DNA of 64,000 nucleotides, from contig DATMLM010000053.1 in NCBI GenBank assembly GCA_035570055.1, positions 1 through 64,000 of the forward strand, read 5' to 3'. The stretch comes from DASRDS01 sp035570055. Its GTDB lineage: Bacteria; Gemmatimonadota; Gemmatimonadetes; Gemmatimonadales; Gemmatimonadaceae. The notes below the pieces were generated by a model, which was given only the letters and a program-made list of their open reading frames with translations, was not told the origin of the DNA and searched no databases. Positions 8,108 to 17,506 of this stretch are shown piece by piece. The stretch's first letter is position 1; every line of letters begins with the position of its first letter. A program made the translations under genes and the position numbers.

Positions 8108-9471
8108 GCCGGCGTGTTCTGATGATCGACGACGAGGAGGGTATCCGGGCGGCGCTCGGACAACTCCTCGAATACGAGGGATATGAAGTCAAGGCCGCGT
8201 CGAACGCGGCTCAAGGGCTGGCCGAGTACGAGAAATGGCGTCCGCATCTCGTGTTTCTGGACGTGAAGATGGCGGGCATGGACGGGCTCGAAGCGCTGAA
8301 GCGCATTCGCGAGCTCGATCGCCACGCCATCGTCGTCATGATCAGCGGCCACGCGACGATCCAGACCGCTGTCCAGGCGACCCAACTCGGGGCCTATGAC
8401 ATCCTCGAGAAGCCTCTGGACACCGACCGCATCCTGGTCACGCTGCGCAACGCTCTGGCGCATCTGGAGCTGAACGAGGAGAACAGTCGGCTCAAGCAGA
8501 CCATCGAGTCGCGCTTTGAGATCGTGGGCAAGTCGTACGCGATCCGTTCGCTGATCGACAAAATCGAGAAAGTGGCTGGCACTCCCGCACGAGTGTTGAT
8601 CAGCGGAGAGAACGGCACGGGCAAAGAGTTGGTGGCTCGGGCTATTCACCGTCAATCGCCTCGGCACGACAAGCCCTTTATCGAAGTCAACTGCGCTGCG
8701 ATCCCCCAAGAGTTGATCGAGAGCGAGTTGTTTGGACATGTCCGGGGGTCATTCACGGGCGCCGTGGCAGATAGAGCGGGGAAGTTCGAGCAGGCGCATA
8801 GGGGCACGCTCTTCCTCGATGAAATCGGCGATATGAGTCTCGCCGCACAGGCCAAGGTCCTCCGTGTGCTCCAAGACGGTGTGGTGACGCGTATTGGCGG
8901 GAGTAAGACTATTGCTGTTGATGTGCGCGTCATCGCGGCGACGAACAAGACGCTGGCGGAGGAGATCACCGGCGGACGGTTCAGGGAGGATCTGTTCTAT
9001 CGCCTGAACGTCGTACCGATCTCCGTGCCGCCTTTGCGAGAGCGGCGCGAAGATATTCCGCTGCTCATCCAGCATTTCTTGGGTATGCTCGCGGAGGGCG
9101 ATGGCGTGACGCCGCGGTCGATGGCGCCGGAGGCGGTCGAGGCGCTGCAGGCGTTGGAGTGGCCCGGGAACGTGCGGGAGCTCCGAAACACCATTGAGCG
9201 TCTCCTGATCCTCTCGGGTGGTCCCAAGATCCAAGCGGCCGATGTCGAGCGTTTGGTGGGGAGGAGAACCGCCGAGGATGGAACCGGGATCGGGTCGCTG
9301 GCCTCGTGCACGACGTTCGAGGAGTTCAAGCAAGAGGCCGAGCGGGCTTTCTTGCTGGCAAAGCTCAGGGCGTTCGACTGGAACGTCTCGGAGACGGCTC
9401 GGGCGCTCGATATGCCGCGCTCGAATTTGTACAAGAAGATCGAACGATACGCGTTAACCCGGGAGGGTTAG
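8104..9471 (+). CDS. NtrC-family sigma-54-dependent response regulator
   Basis: A 455-residue regulator with three domains. The receiver (about 1-120) has D-D-E near the start, phosphoacceptor Asp53 in F-L-D-V-K, and the conserved K of L-E-K-P. The AAA+ sigma-54 interaction domain (about 140-380) has Walker A G-E-N-G-T-G-K-E, the loop G-S-F-T-G-A at 215-220 and Walker B G-T-L-F-L-D-E. A C-terminal Fis-type helix-turn-helix ends the protein. The loop carries Ser instead of the commoner Ala, a variant also known in NtrX-like proteins. The start is GTG 8104, overlapping the upstream stop. No partner kinase gene is adjacent. Confidence 0.95.
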   Translation: MSRRVLMIDDEEGIRAALGQLLEYEGYEVKAASNAAQGLAEYEKWRPHLVFLDVKMAGMDGLEALKRIRELDRHAIVVMISGHATIQTAVQATQLGAYDILEKPLDTDRILVTLRNALAHLELNEENSRLKQTIESRFEIVGKSYAIRSLIDKIEKVAGTPARVLISGENGTGKELVARAIHRQSPRHDKPFIEVNCAAIPQELIESELFGHVRGSFTGAVADRAGKFEQAHRGTLFLDEIGDMSLAAQAKVLRVLQDGVVTRIGGSKTIAVDVRVIAATNKTLAEEITGGRFREDLFYRLNVVPISVPPLRERREDIPLLIQHFLGMLAEGDGVTPRSMAPEAVEALQALEWPGNVRELRNTIERLLILSGGPKIQAADVERLVGRRTAEDGTGIGSLASCTTFEEFKQEAERAFLLAKLRAFDWNVSETARALDMPRSNLYKKIERYALTREG

Positions 9472-9947
9472 TGCCAAAAGACAGCGGGGATCGCGACTGG
9501 GAAGCCGAGATGGCGAAGATCGATCGTCAGATCGCCGCGACATCCCCTGAAAAGCTGGCGGCAATGTCGGGTCCGCAACCCGCGGCGGTCGAGCGGAAGG
9601 CGCTGCCGGCGGGGAAGCCCGCTGGAGGCACCGTACACCAGCACAAGCCGATGGCTGCGTGGGCCCGGCTGTTGCTCGGCCTGGCTCTGGGCGTTGGCAT
9701 GCTGTTCTGGCCGTACCCCGCGCGTTGTGGCCCGTGGCTCGGGCTATACTTGTTAGGCGTCACGGTGTTGACGGCGGGTGGCGTGTGGGCCTCGGTTTGG
9801 ACGTGGCGCCATCGCACGCCCCGCGCGCACCTGTTGGCGCTGCTCCTGATTCTCGAAGGCCTGGTCTTGGGTGGCCTCCAAATCCTCCCACGCGCGGGCT
9901 ACGCAAAACCGGACGCGGGACATCCAGCGACTTGGAGTTGTTCATGA
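9471..9947 (+). CDS. Small multi-pass membrane hypothetical protein
   Basis: A 158-residue protein starting at GTG 9471, which shares its first base with the regulator's TAG stop. Residues 1-60 are soluble and charged, with D-W-E-A-E-M-A-K-I-D and a Pro/Ala-rich stretch. Three hydrophobic segments follow at about 65-82, 88-108 and 118-136. No family is recognised. Its last bases overlap the aldehyde dehydrogenase ATG (ATGA), so it is in the same operon. The function is unknown. Confidence 0.65.
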   Translation: MPKDSGDRDWEAEMAKIDRQIAATSPEKLAAMSGPQPAAVERKALPAGKPAGGTVHQHKPMAAWARLLLGLALGVGMLFWPYPARCGPWLGLYLLGVTVLTAGGVWASVWTWRHRTPRAHLLALLLILEGLVLGGLQILPRAGYAKPDAGHPATWSCS

Positions 9948-11440
9948 AGTCTTTTCAAAATTTTATTGCCGGCCAGTGGTCGGACGCCAAGGGCGGAGCA
10001 ACGTTCGATGATGTCAACCCGGCCGATACCCGGGACATTGTCGGGCGCTTCCCCAAAAGCTCGCCGGCCGATGTCGATCGGGCCGTGGCTTCCGCCCAAC
10101 GCGGTTTCCAGGCATGGTCCCGCACGCCGGCGCCGGCTCGCGGCGACGTGCTGCGCAAGGTCGGCGACCTTATGGTCGAGCGGAAGGAGCAGATCGCTGA
10201 TCTCATGACCCGCGAGATGGGTAAGCCGCTGACCGAAACGCGCGGCGACGTGCAAGAGGGCATCGACACCGCGTACTACGCCGCGACGATGGGACGGCAG
10301 CTCTTTGGACGGACGGTGCCGAGTGAGCTCAAGGCGAAGTGGGCGATGAGCTATCGGCGGCCCATCGGCGTCGTCGGCATTATCACGCCGTTCAACTTCC
10401 CGATGGCTATTCCCACCTGGAAAATGTTTCCCGCGTTCTTGTGTGGGAATGCATGCGTGTTCAAGCCGGCGGAAGACGTCCCTCACACCGCGACGGTCTT
10501 GGTCGAGATCCTACTCGAAGCCGGCCTTCCACCGGAGGTCATCCAGCTCGTGCATGGCGAAGGCGACGTCGGCGCGGCGATCGTGAACCACCCGGCCGTG
10601 AGCGCCGTGTCGTTCACCGGTTCGACGGACACCGGCCGCCTCGTCGGCGAGACGTGCGGGCGCATGCATAAGCGGCTGTCGCTGGAGATGGGCGGGAAGA
10701 ATGCTCAAATCGTTTTGGACGATGCCGATCTGGACTTGGCCCTCGAGGGTGTGCTCTGGGGCGCATTCGGGACGACTGGACAGCGCTGCACCGCGACCTC
10801 TCGTCTCGTTCTTCAGCGCGGAATTCACGACCGCTTTTTGGCATCCCTCGCCGATCGCGCAAAGACGCTGCATTTGGGCGACGGTCGCAAGCCAGGGACG
10901 GACGTTGGCCCACTGATCCATGCTGCCTCGCGAGAGAAGGTCGAGCACTACGTCCAAATTGGCAGGGACCAAGGTGCCGAGTTGGTCATTGGCGGAGAGA
11001 AGGCGACTGGTGATGACTTGGAGTGCGGGTGGTTCTACAAGCCCACGATCTTCGCGGGTGTAAAGCCGGGCACGAGATTGGAGCAGGAGGAGATCTTTGG
11101 CCCCGTGCTGTCGGTGATCAGGGTGGAGACGCCGGATGAGGCCTTTACGGTCAACAACGATGTGGCCTACGGCCTGTCTTCGTCGTTGTACACGAGGGAC
11201 GTGAACCTCGCGTTCCGGGCCCTGACGGAGTTGGACAACGGTATCACCTACATCAATGCCCCGACGATCGGCGCGGAAGCGCACCTGCCATTCGGCGGCG
11301 TGAAGCAGACGGGGAACGGCCACCGGGAAGGCGGCTGGGAAGTGTATGACTTCTATTCGGAAACGAAGGTCGGCTATGTCGACTTCTCAGGCACTCTGCA
11401 GCGCGCGCAGATCGACACGTATCTGGGTGCGCCAGACTGA
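9944..11440 (+). CDS. NAD(P)-dependent aldehyde dehydrogenase
   Basis: A 498-residue ALDH-superfamily enzyme. It has the substrate/cofactor region T-P-F-N-F-P-M-A, the nucleotide-binding F-T-G-S-T, general base Glu248 in L-E-M-G-G-K-N and nucleophile Cys282 in G-Q-R-C-T-A-T-S-R. The E-I-F-G-P-V motif and a C-terminal P-T-I-G-A-E-A-H-L-P-F-G-G follow. The G-A-E-A-H segment recalls the aminoadipate-semialdehyde / ketoglutarate-semialdehyde branch, but the substrate cannot be fixed from sequence. The start ATG overlaps the preceding stop (ATGA); a long upstream extension in the frame is rejected. Confidence 0.93.
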   Translation: MKSFQNFIAGQWSDAKGGATFDDVNPADTRDIVGRFPKSSPADVDRAVASAQRGFQAWSRTPAPARGDVLRKVGDLMVERKEQIADLMTREMGKPLTETRGDVQEGIDTAYYAATMGRQLFGRTVPSELKAKWAMSYRRPIGVVGIITPFNFPMAIPTWKMFPAFLCGNACVFKPAEDVPHTATVLVEILLEAGLPPEVIQLVHGEGDVGAAIVNHPAVSAVSFTGSTDTGRLVGETCGRMHKRLSLEMGGKNAQIVLDDADLDLALEGVLWGAFGTTGQRCTATSRLVLQRGIHDRFLASLADRAKTLHLGDGRKPGTDVGPLIHAASREKVEHYVQIGRDQGAELVIGGEKATGDDLECGWFYKPTIFAGVKPGTRLEQEEIFGPVLSVIRVETPDEAFTVNNDVAYGLSSSLYTRDVNLAFRALTELDNGITYINAPTIGAEAHLPFGGVKQTGNGHREGGWEVYDFYSETKVGYVDFSGTLQRAQIDTYLGAPD

Positions 11441-11489
11441 CTTGAATTCCGTAGCGGCGTCGGATTAATTGAGCCATGATGGAGGCGCA

Positions 11490-12251
11490 GTGAGCGAGCG
11501 TGCAATCTCTCAGGAGATGCGCCAAGAGGCGCTGCGCCGGCTCAACCGGAGGGGATTGCCCTGGCGCCTCGTCTGGGATTGGCTCCGGTCGTTTGCTATC
11601 GCGGTCGTCCTCTTTCTCTTCGTTCGCGCATTCTTCGTCGAAGCGTTCAAGATTCCGACGGGCAGCATGGAGCGGACGTTGCTCGTCGGTGACTTCCTCC
11701 TCGTCAACAAGCTCGTCTACGGTGCGGAGATTCCGCTGACCGGCAAGCGTCTGCCGGCGTTGGAGCATCCGGCCCGCGGCGACGTGATCGTGTTTCAGTA
11801 CCCGAGAGATCCCACGAAAAATTTCGTGAAGCGACTGGTGGGCATTCCGGGCGACACGTTGTCCATGATCGACGGACTCCTCGTCCGGAATAACGTGCCG
11901 GTCCGGGAGTCGTACGTTACCCACACTGATCCCGGCACCGACGTCGTCTCAGAGGAGGAGAATTTTTCCTGGCAAAGCGGTTATCTGGTGAAGGCAGCGG
12001 AAGGTGGCATCACGCCACATCCGTGGACACGAAACAACTGGGGTCCCATAGTCGTCCCCGAGAAGAAGTATTTCGTGCTGGGCGACAATCGCGACAACTC
12101 GTTGGACAGCCGATTCTGGGGGTTCGTGCCCGATTCGCTGATCCGCGGTCGTCCGATTTTCGTCTACTACAGCTACCAGCCCGATACGACACGGGCGTTC
12201 GCCTGGTTGACGCGCATTCGTTGGCGGCGGATCGGTGAACGGATCGACTGA
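11490..12251 (+). CDS. lepB: Signal peptidase I
   Basis: A 253-residue inner-membrane serine protease that removes Sec and Tat signal peptides. One N-terminal transmembrane helix (about 34-50) precedes the catalytic Ser59 in P-T-G-S-M and the general base Lys114 in F-V-K-R-L-V-G-I-P-G-D. The C-terminal box G-D-N-R-D-N-S-x-D-S-R is intact. GTG 11490 is chosen because GGAGG lies just upstream (11481-11485). A TTG at 11469 in frame has no better site. The gene ends 46 bases before rpoD. Confidence 0.95.
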   Translation: MSERAISQEMRQEALRRLNRRGLPWRLVWDWLRSFAIAVVLFLFVRAFFVEAFKIPTGSMERTLLVGDFLLVNKLVYGAEIPLTGKRLPALEHPARGDVIVFQYPRDPTKNFVKRLVGIPGDTLSMIDGLLVRNNVPVRESYVTHTDPGTDVVSEEENFSWQSGYLVKAAEGGITPHPWTRNNWGPIVVPEKKYFVLGDNRDNSLDSRFWGFVPDSLIRGRPIFVYYSYQPDTTRAFAWLTRIRWRRIGERID

Positions 12252-12297
12252 GCATTCACGGGGCGACCACCCGACGCATCAAGGAGCGGCTGGCGGC

Positions 12298-13155
12298 ATG
12301 GCAGCGACGAAGAGCAAGAAAACGTCGTACGAAGAGGGGTCGCTCGATCAGTATCTCCGCGACATCAGCGCGTATCCGCTGATTACGCGAGAGGACGAAG
12401 TGCGACTCGCAAAAGCGATTCGATTGGATGACCAGGAAGCGCTGGACAAGTTGGTACGGTCCAACCTGCGCTTCGTCGTCTCGGTCGCGAAGAAATATCA
12501 GAACCAGGGCGTTGCCCTCTCTGACCTCATCAACGAAGGCAACCTCGGGCTCATCCGGGCGGCGCACAAATTCGATGAGACGAAGGGCATCAAGTTTATT
12601 TCTTACGCCGTTTGGTGGATTCGACAGGCGATCTTGCAGGCATTAGCCGAGCAATCGCGCATCGTGCGCGTTCCATTGAATCGCGCCGGAACACTGCACC
12701 GCATCGGAAAACGGGCGAGTGCGTTGTTGCAGGAGCTCGGGCGAGAGCCGACGCACGAAGAGATCGCCGAGGGGATGGACATCACTGAAGAAGAAGTCGC
12801 GAAAACGATGTCCATTTCGCAGACGCATCTCTCACTCGATGCGCCGCTCACCCCTGGAGAAGACAACCGGCTGCTCGATTATCTGCCGGATACGCTGAAT
12901 CCGACGCCCGACGAGCAGACGTTCGAGAAAGCCCTCACCGAGTCGATCGAAGAGGCCCTCGCCGGTCTCAAGGAGCGCGAGTCGAAGATCTTACGTCTGT
13001 ATTTTGGTTTGGACGGGGAAGAGCCCATGACCCTCGAGCAGATCGGATCGCTCATGGGCATCACCCGCGAACGGGTGCGACAGATCAAAGAGAAAGCGTT
13101 GTCGCGACTGCGCCATGTCAGTCGCGCCCGGGCGTTGGAATCCTATCTCGGGTAG
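12298..13155 (+). CDS. rpoD: Primary-type RNA polymerase sigma factor (SigA/RpoD)
   Basis: A 285-residue sigma-70 group factor. Region 1.2 is S-L-D-Q-Y-L-R-D-I. Region 2 has N-L-R-F-V-V-S-V-A, L-I-x-E-G-N-L-G-L and the -10 recognition helix A-V-W-W-I-R-Q-A-I. Region 3 and a region 4 helix-turn-helix (T-R-E-R-V-R-Q-I-K-E-K-A-L) follow. Region 1.1 and the non-conserved insert are absent, giving a short SigA form. AAGGAG lies 11 bases before ATG 12298; an upstream GTG would extend it into lepB. Candidate -35 elements TTGACA/TTGACG found in this window fit such a factor. Confidence 0.93.
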   Translation: MAATKSKKTSYEEGSLDQYLRDISAYPLITREDEVRLAKAIRLDDQEALDKLVRSNLRFVVSVAKKYQNQGVALSDLINEGNLGLIRAAHKFDETKGIKFISYAVWWIRQAILQALAEQSRIVRVPLNRAGTLHRIGKRASALLQELGREPTHEEIAEGMDITEEEVAKTMSISQTHLSLDAPLTPGEDNRLLDYLPDTLNPTPDEQTFEKALTESIEEALAGLKERESKILRLYFGLDGEEPMTLEQIGSLMGITRERVRQIKEKALSRLRHVSRARALESYLG

Positions 13156-13156
13156 C

Positions 13157-13660
13157 GTGGCGCAGACCACGAGCTCGTTCGACGTGACGACCGGGGTCGA
13201 CCTGCAAGAGGTCGACAACGCCGTCAACCAGGCGCAGAAGGAGATCGCCCAGCGGTACGACTTCAAGGGCTCCAAGGCGTCGATCGATTTTCGACGCGCC
13301 GAGGGGCTCTTGCTGCTCGTAGCCGATGGCGAGTTCAAGATGAACGCGCTCTTCGATGTGCTCCAGTCGAAGCTGATTCGGCGCGGTGTCCCGGTCAAAA
13401 ATCTGGATATCGGCGAGATCAAGCCGGCCGGCGGCGATAGCGTGCGGCGCGAGATCAAGCTCAAGACCGCGCTCGATAGCGATACCGCCAAGAAAGTCGT
13501 GGCCGCCATCAAGGACGCCAAGATGAAAAAAGTCCAGGCGTCGATTCAAGGCGACCAGGTGCGAGTGGCGTCGTCCTCGAAGGACGAGCTGCAGGACGTC
13601 ATCGCGCTCTTGCGCGGACAGGAGTTCGGCGTCGAGCTCAAATTCGGCAACTACCGCTGA
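13157..13660 (+). CDS. yajQ: YajQ-family nucleotide-binding protein
   Basis: A 167-residue YajQ (DUF520) protein with two ferredoxin-like domains. Hallmarks are S-S-F-D-V at the start, E-I-x-Q-R-Y-D-F-K-G-S, the central segment I-x-K-G-type R-G-V-P-V-K-N-L and the terminal K-F-G-N-Y-R. Some family members bind cyclic di-GMP; others were reported to bind RNA or act in phage replication. The start is GTG 13157, two bases after the rpoD stop. An HD-GYP phosphodiesterase-type protein is encoded 8 kb away, but a link is only conjecture. Confidence 0.92.
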   Translation: MAQTTSSFDVTTGVDLQEVDNAVNQAQKEIAQRYDFKGSKASIDFRRAEGLLLLVADGEFKMNALFDVLQSKLIRRGVPVKNLDIGEIKPAGGDSVRREIKLKTALDSDTAKKVVAAIKDAKMKKVQASIQGDQVRVASSSKDELQDVIALLRGQEFGVELKFGNYR

Positions 13661-13662
13661 CC

Positions 13663-15042
13663 ATGCGCGTCGGGGTGGTTACCCTCGGCTGCGACAAGAA
13701 CACCGTCGACAGCGAGCGGTACCTGGCAGAGCTCGTGGCGCACGGGGCCGAGGTGGTAACCGCTCTCGAGTCCGCCGAGATCATCGTCGTCAACACCTGC
13801 GGCTTCATCGACGCGGCCAAGAAAGAGTCGATCGATGAAATTGTGGGCGCGTCGCGCCTCAAATCACAGGGCACGTGTCGGGCAGTGATCGCGGTCGGCT
13901 GCATGGTGCAGCGGCATAAGGCCGAGCTCGAGGCGGCACTGCCGGAGGTTGATCTCTTTCTTGGTGCGGGAGAGGCCGAGCGGCTCGTCCCTGAGCTCAT
14001 CGAGCGTGGGTTGCTGGAGAGCGAGGTGCATGAGCACCCAGGCTCGCGCGTGTTCGCCGGCGATCTCCCGCATGTGCGCTATCTCAAGATCAGCGAAGGC
14101 TGCGACCACGGCTGCGCGTTCTGCGCGATCCCGCTCATGCGCGGCAAGCACCGGTCGTTCGCGCTCGACGAGATTGTTCGAGAGGCGCAATTATTGGAGT
14201 TGCAGGGCGCGCGAGAGATCAACTTGGTCGCGCAGGACCTGGCTCACTACGGTCGCGATCGACGCGATGGCATCGCGCTCCCTCGAGTGCTGCAGACCTT
14301 GGTCGCCGAAACCGGCATCCCATGGATCCGGATGCTCTACCTGTACTCGGCGGGCATCACGCCAGCGCTCCTGGAGTGTGTGTCGCGCGAAGCGCGCATA
14401 GTGAAATACCTGGACATGCCGATGCAACACGGGTCAGATGCCGTGCTGGCGCGCATGCGCCGCCCCGAGCGCGCGGCCACCATTCGCCGCACGGTCGAAC
14501 GCGTGCGAGAGGCGGTGCCCGACATCGCGATTCGGACGACCTGCATCGTCGGGTTCCCCGGCGAGACGGACGACGACTATCAGCGGCTGCTGGATCTCCT
14601 GGAAGACGTGCAGTTCGACCGCGTCGGAGCGTTCACGTACTCAGCCCAGGAAGGGACTCGCGCGGCGGAGTTGGCCGACGATGTGCCGGAGGCGGTCAAG
14701 CACGAGCGGCTGGAGCGACTGACCGAGCTGCAGCGCGGGATCACCGGGGAGCGCTACTCGCGCTATATCGGCACGACCGTCCCGGCGATCGTCGATCGCG
14801 TGACGGACGATGGGCTCGAGACCCGTCTGCAGTGCCAAGCCGATGATATCGATGGCACAACGCTCGTCACCGGCTCGGCTCCTCCCGGCACAATCATATC
14901 GGTCGATGTCGACGACGTGGTCGACGACTACGACTTTCGCGCGACACTGCGCGGTGAGCTCCATGCGTTGCCGCCGAAGGCGGCGCGCGTACATCACCGG
15001 GCACTACCGGTCGCCACGACCATAGGCAGCTGGGGTCGATGA
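13663..15042 (+). CDS. rimO: Ribosomal protein S12 methylthiotransferase RimO
   Basis: A 459-residue radical-SAM methylthiotransferase that modifies an aspartate of ribosomal protein S12. The N-terminal UPF0004 domain starts with V-T-L-G-C-D-K-N-T-V-D-S-E, typical of RimO rather than MiaB, and holds three cluster cysteines (near residues 10, 46 and 80). The radical SAM cluster is C-D-H-G-C-A-F-C near residue 147. A C-terminal TRAM domain (about 380-450) completes the enzyme. It starts 2 nt after yajQ and overlaps hemL by ATGA. Confidence 0.95.
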   Translation: MRVGVVTLGCDKNTVDSERYLAELVAHGAEVVTALESAEIIVVNTCGFIDAAKKESIDEIVGASRLKSQGTCRAVIAVGCMVQRHKAELEAALPEVDLFLGAGEAERLVPELIERGLLESEVHEHPGSRVFAGDLPHVRYLKISEGCDHGCAFCAIPLMRGKHRSFALDEIVREAQLLELQGAREINLVAQDLAHYGRDRRDGIALPRVLQTLVAETGIPWIRMLYLYSAGITPALLECVSREARIVKYLDMPMQHGSDAVLARMRRPERAATIRRTVERVREAVPDIAIRTTCIVGFPGETDDDYQRLLDLLEDVQFDRVGAFTYSAQEGTRAAELADDVPEAVKHERLERLTELQRGITGERYSRYIGTTVPAIVDRVTDDGLETRLQCQADDIDGTTLVTGSAPPGTIISVDVDDVVDDYDFRATLRGELHALPPKAARVHHRALPVATTIGSWGR

Positions 15043-16304
15043 GCTCGACCGAAGTCATGAAACGTGCGCGGTCGATTTTCCCCGGCGGGGTCAACTCGCC
15101 AGTTCGCGCGTTCCGCGGTGTTGGCGGCGAGCCATTCGTCGTTGCGCGCGGAGAGGGCGCCAGGATTTGGGATGTCGACGGCCGGTCGTACATCGATTAC
15201 GTCCTCTCCTGGGGGCCACTCGTCCTCGGCCACGCTGCGCCAGTCGTGCTCGATGCGCTGGCCGAGGCAATGGCGAAAGGCACGAGCTTCGGAATTCCGA
15301 CGGAGCTGGAGGTGCAGCTCGCGGAGGTCATCCGGGAGCGCATGCCGCACCTGGAGATGCTCCGGTTCGTGTCGAGCGGGACCGAAGCGACCATGTCCGC
15401 GATCCGGTTGGCGCGGGCGGCGACCGGCCGTGAGCGTATCCTCAAGTTCGACGGATGCTATCACGGGCACGCGGACTCGTTCTTGGTCAACGCCGGCTCC
15501 GGCGTGGCTACGCTGGGGCTGCCGAACAGCCCCGGCGTTCCCCGCGAGCTGGCGGCGCTCACGCTGACCGCTCCGTTCAATGATCTCGCCGCGGTCGACG
15601 CGCTCGCCGACGAGTCTCTCGCCGCGATCATCGTCGAGCCGATCGTCGGGAACTCGGGGTACATCGAGCCGTTGGCTGACTTCCTCCCCGGCCTCCGCCG
15701 CGTTGCCGATCGGGTCGGCGCCCTGTTGATATTCGACGAGGTCATGACTGGCTTCCGCATCGCGCCCGGCGGCGCGCGCGAGCGGTTCGGCGTGACGGCC
15801 GATCTGACGACGCTGGGTAAAGTCATCGGTGGGGGGTTACCCGTTGCGGCCTTCGGCGGCCGACGCAATGTCATGGAGCTCGTCGCGCCCGCTGGGCCCA
15901 TGTATCAGGCCGGCACACTGTCGGGTAACCCACTCGCCATGGCGGCGGGACTGGCGACACTGCGCGCCCTCACGCCCGCGCTGCATGATCGCATCGCACG
16001 CCGCACGACGACGCTGGTCGACGGGATGCGCGCTGCCGCGAAGCGGCGTGGTGTGCCATTTTTCGCGGGCAGCGCGGGCACGATGTGGGGTTTTTTCTTC
16101 CGGGACGCGGCGCCCCGATCGTTCGCCGAGGCGAAGCAGGCCGACGGAGAGAGATTCAAGAAAGTCTTCCATTACGCGCGCGAGCACGGCGTGTATTTCG
16201 CGCCTTCCCCATTCGAGGCGGCGTTCCTGTCGGCGGCGCACGGCGATGACGAGATCGCCCAGACGCTCGCCGTGTTCGACGCCGCGCTGGGCGCGCTGGG
16301 ATAA
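15039..16304 (+). CDS. hemL: Glutamate-1-semialdehyde 2,1-aminomutase
   Basis: A 421-residue PLP enzyme of the C5 heme pathway that converts glutamate-1-semialdehyde to 5-aminolevulinate. The N-terminal F-P-G-G-V-N-S-P-V-R-A-F is diagnostic. The S-S-G-T-E-A and Y-H-G-H-A-D segments bind PLP, F-D-E-V-M-T-G-F is intact, and the Schiff-base Lys lies in G-K-V-I-G-G-G-L-P. Length is normal. ATG overlaps the rimO stop, and its own stop overlaps the next ATG by one base. The remaining heme genes are not in this window. Confidence 0.96.
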   Translation: MSSTEVMKRARSIFPGGVNSPVRAFRGVGGEPFVVARGEGARIWDVDGRSYIDYVLSWGPLVLGHAAPVVLDALAEAMAKGTSFGIPTELEVQLAEVIRERMPHLEMLRFVSSGTEATMSAIRLARAATGRERILKFDGCYHGHADSFLVNAGSGVATLGLPNSPGVPRELAALTLTAPFNDLAAVDALADESLAAIIVEPIVGNSGYIEPLADFLPGLRRVADRVGALLIFDEVMTGFRIAPGGARERFGVTADLTTLGKVIGGGLPVAAFGGRRNVMELVAPAGPMYQAGTLSGNPLAMAAGLATLRALTPALHDRIARRTTTLVDGMRAAAKRRGVPFFAGSAGTMWGFFFRDAAPRSFAEAKQADGERFKKVFHYAREHGVYFAPSPFEAAFLSAAHGDDEIAQTLAVFDAALGALG

Positions 16305-17506
16305 TGTTCGCCGCGCTGGCCATTGCCGCCATCGTCGGCACCAGCCCGCCGCCCACGTCGGCGCGCATCGCGATCGCGAACGGCGTGCACGATGGCAAGG
16401 TCTCGGCGACGGGCACGTGGCTGCTGCTCGCGAACGGCGGCTCGAAGACGCTCGTGCGGGGCACGGGCCGGGGTACGTGGACCATCACGAGGCGCCCGGG
16501 CGGGAAGCTTCGCGTCACCAACGAGCGCGGTGAGACCGCGACGCGCCCCGGGCCGCTGGTGGCGCGTGCGACCGGCGATGGCGTGTTCGTCACATGGAAC
16601 GGCAAGCGCTATCGCGGCGAGCTCGAAATCCGCGCGACGAGCGAGGGACTGCTCGTCATCAATCGGCTCCAGGTCGAAGACTATCTGCGCGGGGTGATCC
16701 CCCTCGAGCTCGGCGACATTAGCGACGCCGAGCTCGCGGCGATGGAGGCACAAGCGGTGGCCGCGCGCAGCTACACCTACGTGCGCCTCGCCGATCCCGA
16801 TCTCCGCCGCCGCGCGTATGACCTCGTGGCGACGACCACGGATCAGGTGTACGGCGGCGCGGGGGCCGAGTCGCGGCTGGGGGACGAAGCGGTGCAGCAG
16901 ACGACGGGCGAGGTGATCCGGTACAATGGCCGGATCGTCAACGCGCCGTACTTCGCGGCCTGTGGCGGGATGACAGCGGCGGCGTCGGAGATCTGGCGAG
17001 AAGGGGATCTCCCCTATCTCCGCCCCGTCAGTGACCTCATTCCCGGGAGCGGTGGTCAATACTACTGCCAAGGGTCGTCGAAATTTCGGTGGTCCCGAAC
17101 GTTCAGCGGGCCGCAGCTCGAGACACTCCTCGAGACGTACTTGCACCGTCACGCCGGAAGCCTCGGGGCGGTGAAGACCGTGATCGCCGACGGGCCGACG
17201 CCATCGGGTCGCGTGGCGTCGCTCACGCTGGTGACCGATCGGAACTATTACAAGTTCCGCGGGAATGAGATGCGAAGCGTGCTGCGCTCGCCGAATGGCG
17301 AGATCCTGAACTCGACCTATTTTGAGCTTGATGTCGATGGCGGCACGAACGGACACGTCGAGTCGCTCACGCTGCGCGGGCTCGGAAACGGACACGGAGT
17401 CGGGATGTGCCAGGCGGGAGCGATCGGTCGAGCGCGCGCGGGCCAGGACTATCGGACGATCCTCGAGACGTACTATCCGGGGACGGTCGTTGCGACTGTG
17501 GAATAG
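16304..17506 (+). CDS. SpoIID/LytB-domain protein
   Basis: A 400-residue exported protein. A short signal peptide is followed by a beta-rich region and then the SpoIID domain, marked by V-E-D-Y-L-R-G-V-I-P-L-E, E-A-x-A-A-R-S-Y-T and the later S-x-A-C-G-G-type A-A-C-G-G. The C-terminal segment has G-N-G-H-G-V-G-M-C-Q-A-G-A. SpoIID proteins are lytic transglycosylases acting on denuded glycan in sporulating bacteria. Here, in a presumed non-sporulating Gram-negative host, a septal or cell-wall turnover role is likelier (inference). Cys pairs may form a disulfide. It overlaps hemL by 1 nt. Confidence 0.9.
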   Translation: MFAALAIAAIVGTSPPPTSARIAIANGVHDGKVSATGTWLLLANGGSKTLVRGTGRGTWTITRRPGGKLRVTNERGETATRPGPLVARATGDGVFVTWNGKRYRGELEIRATSEGLLVINRLQVEDYLRGVIPLELGDISDAELAAMEAQAVAARSYTYVRLADPDLRRRAYDLVATTTDQVYGGAGAESRLGDEAVQQTTGEVIRYNGRIVNAPYFAACGGMTAAASEIWREGDLPYLRPVSDLIPGSGGQYYCQGSSKFRWSRTFSGPQLETLLETYLHRHAGSLGAVKTVIADGPTPSGRVASLTLVTDRNYYKFRGNEMRSVLRSPNGEILNSTYFELDVDGGTNGHVESLTLRGLGNGHGVGMCQAGAIGRARAGQDYRTILETYYPGTVVATVE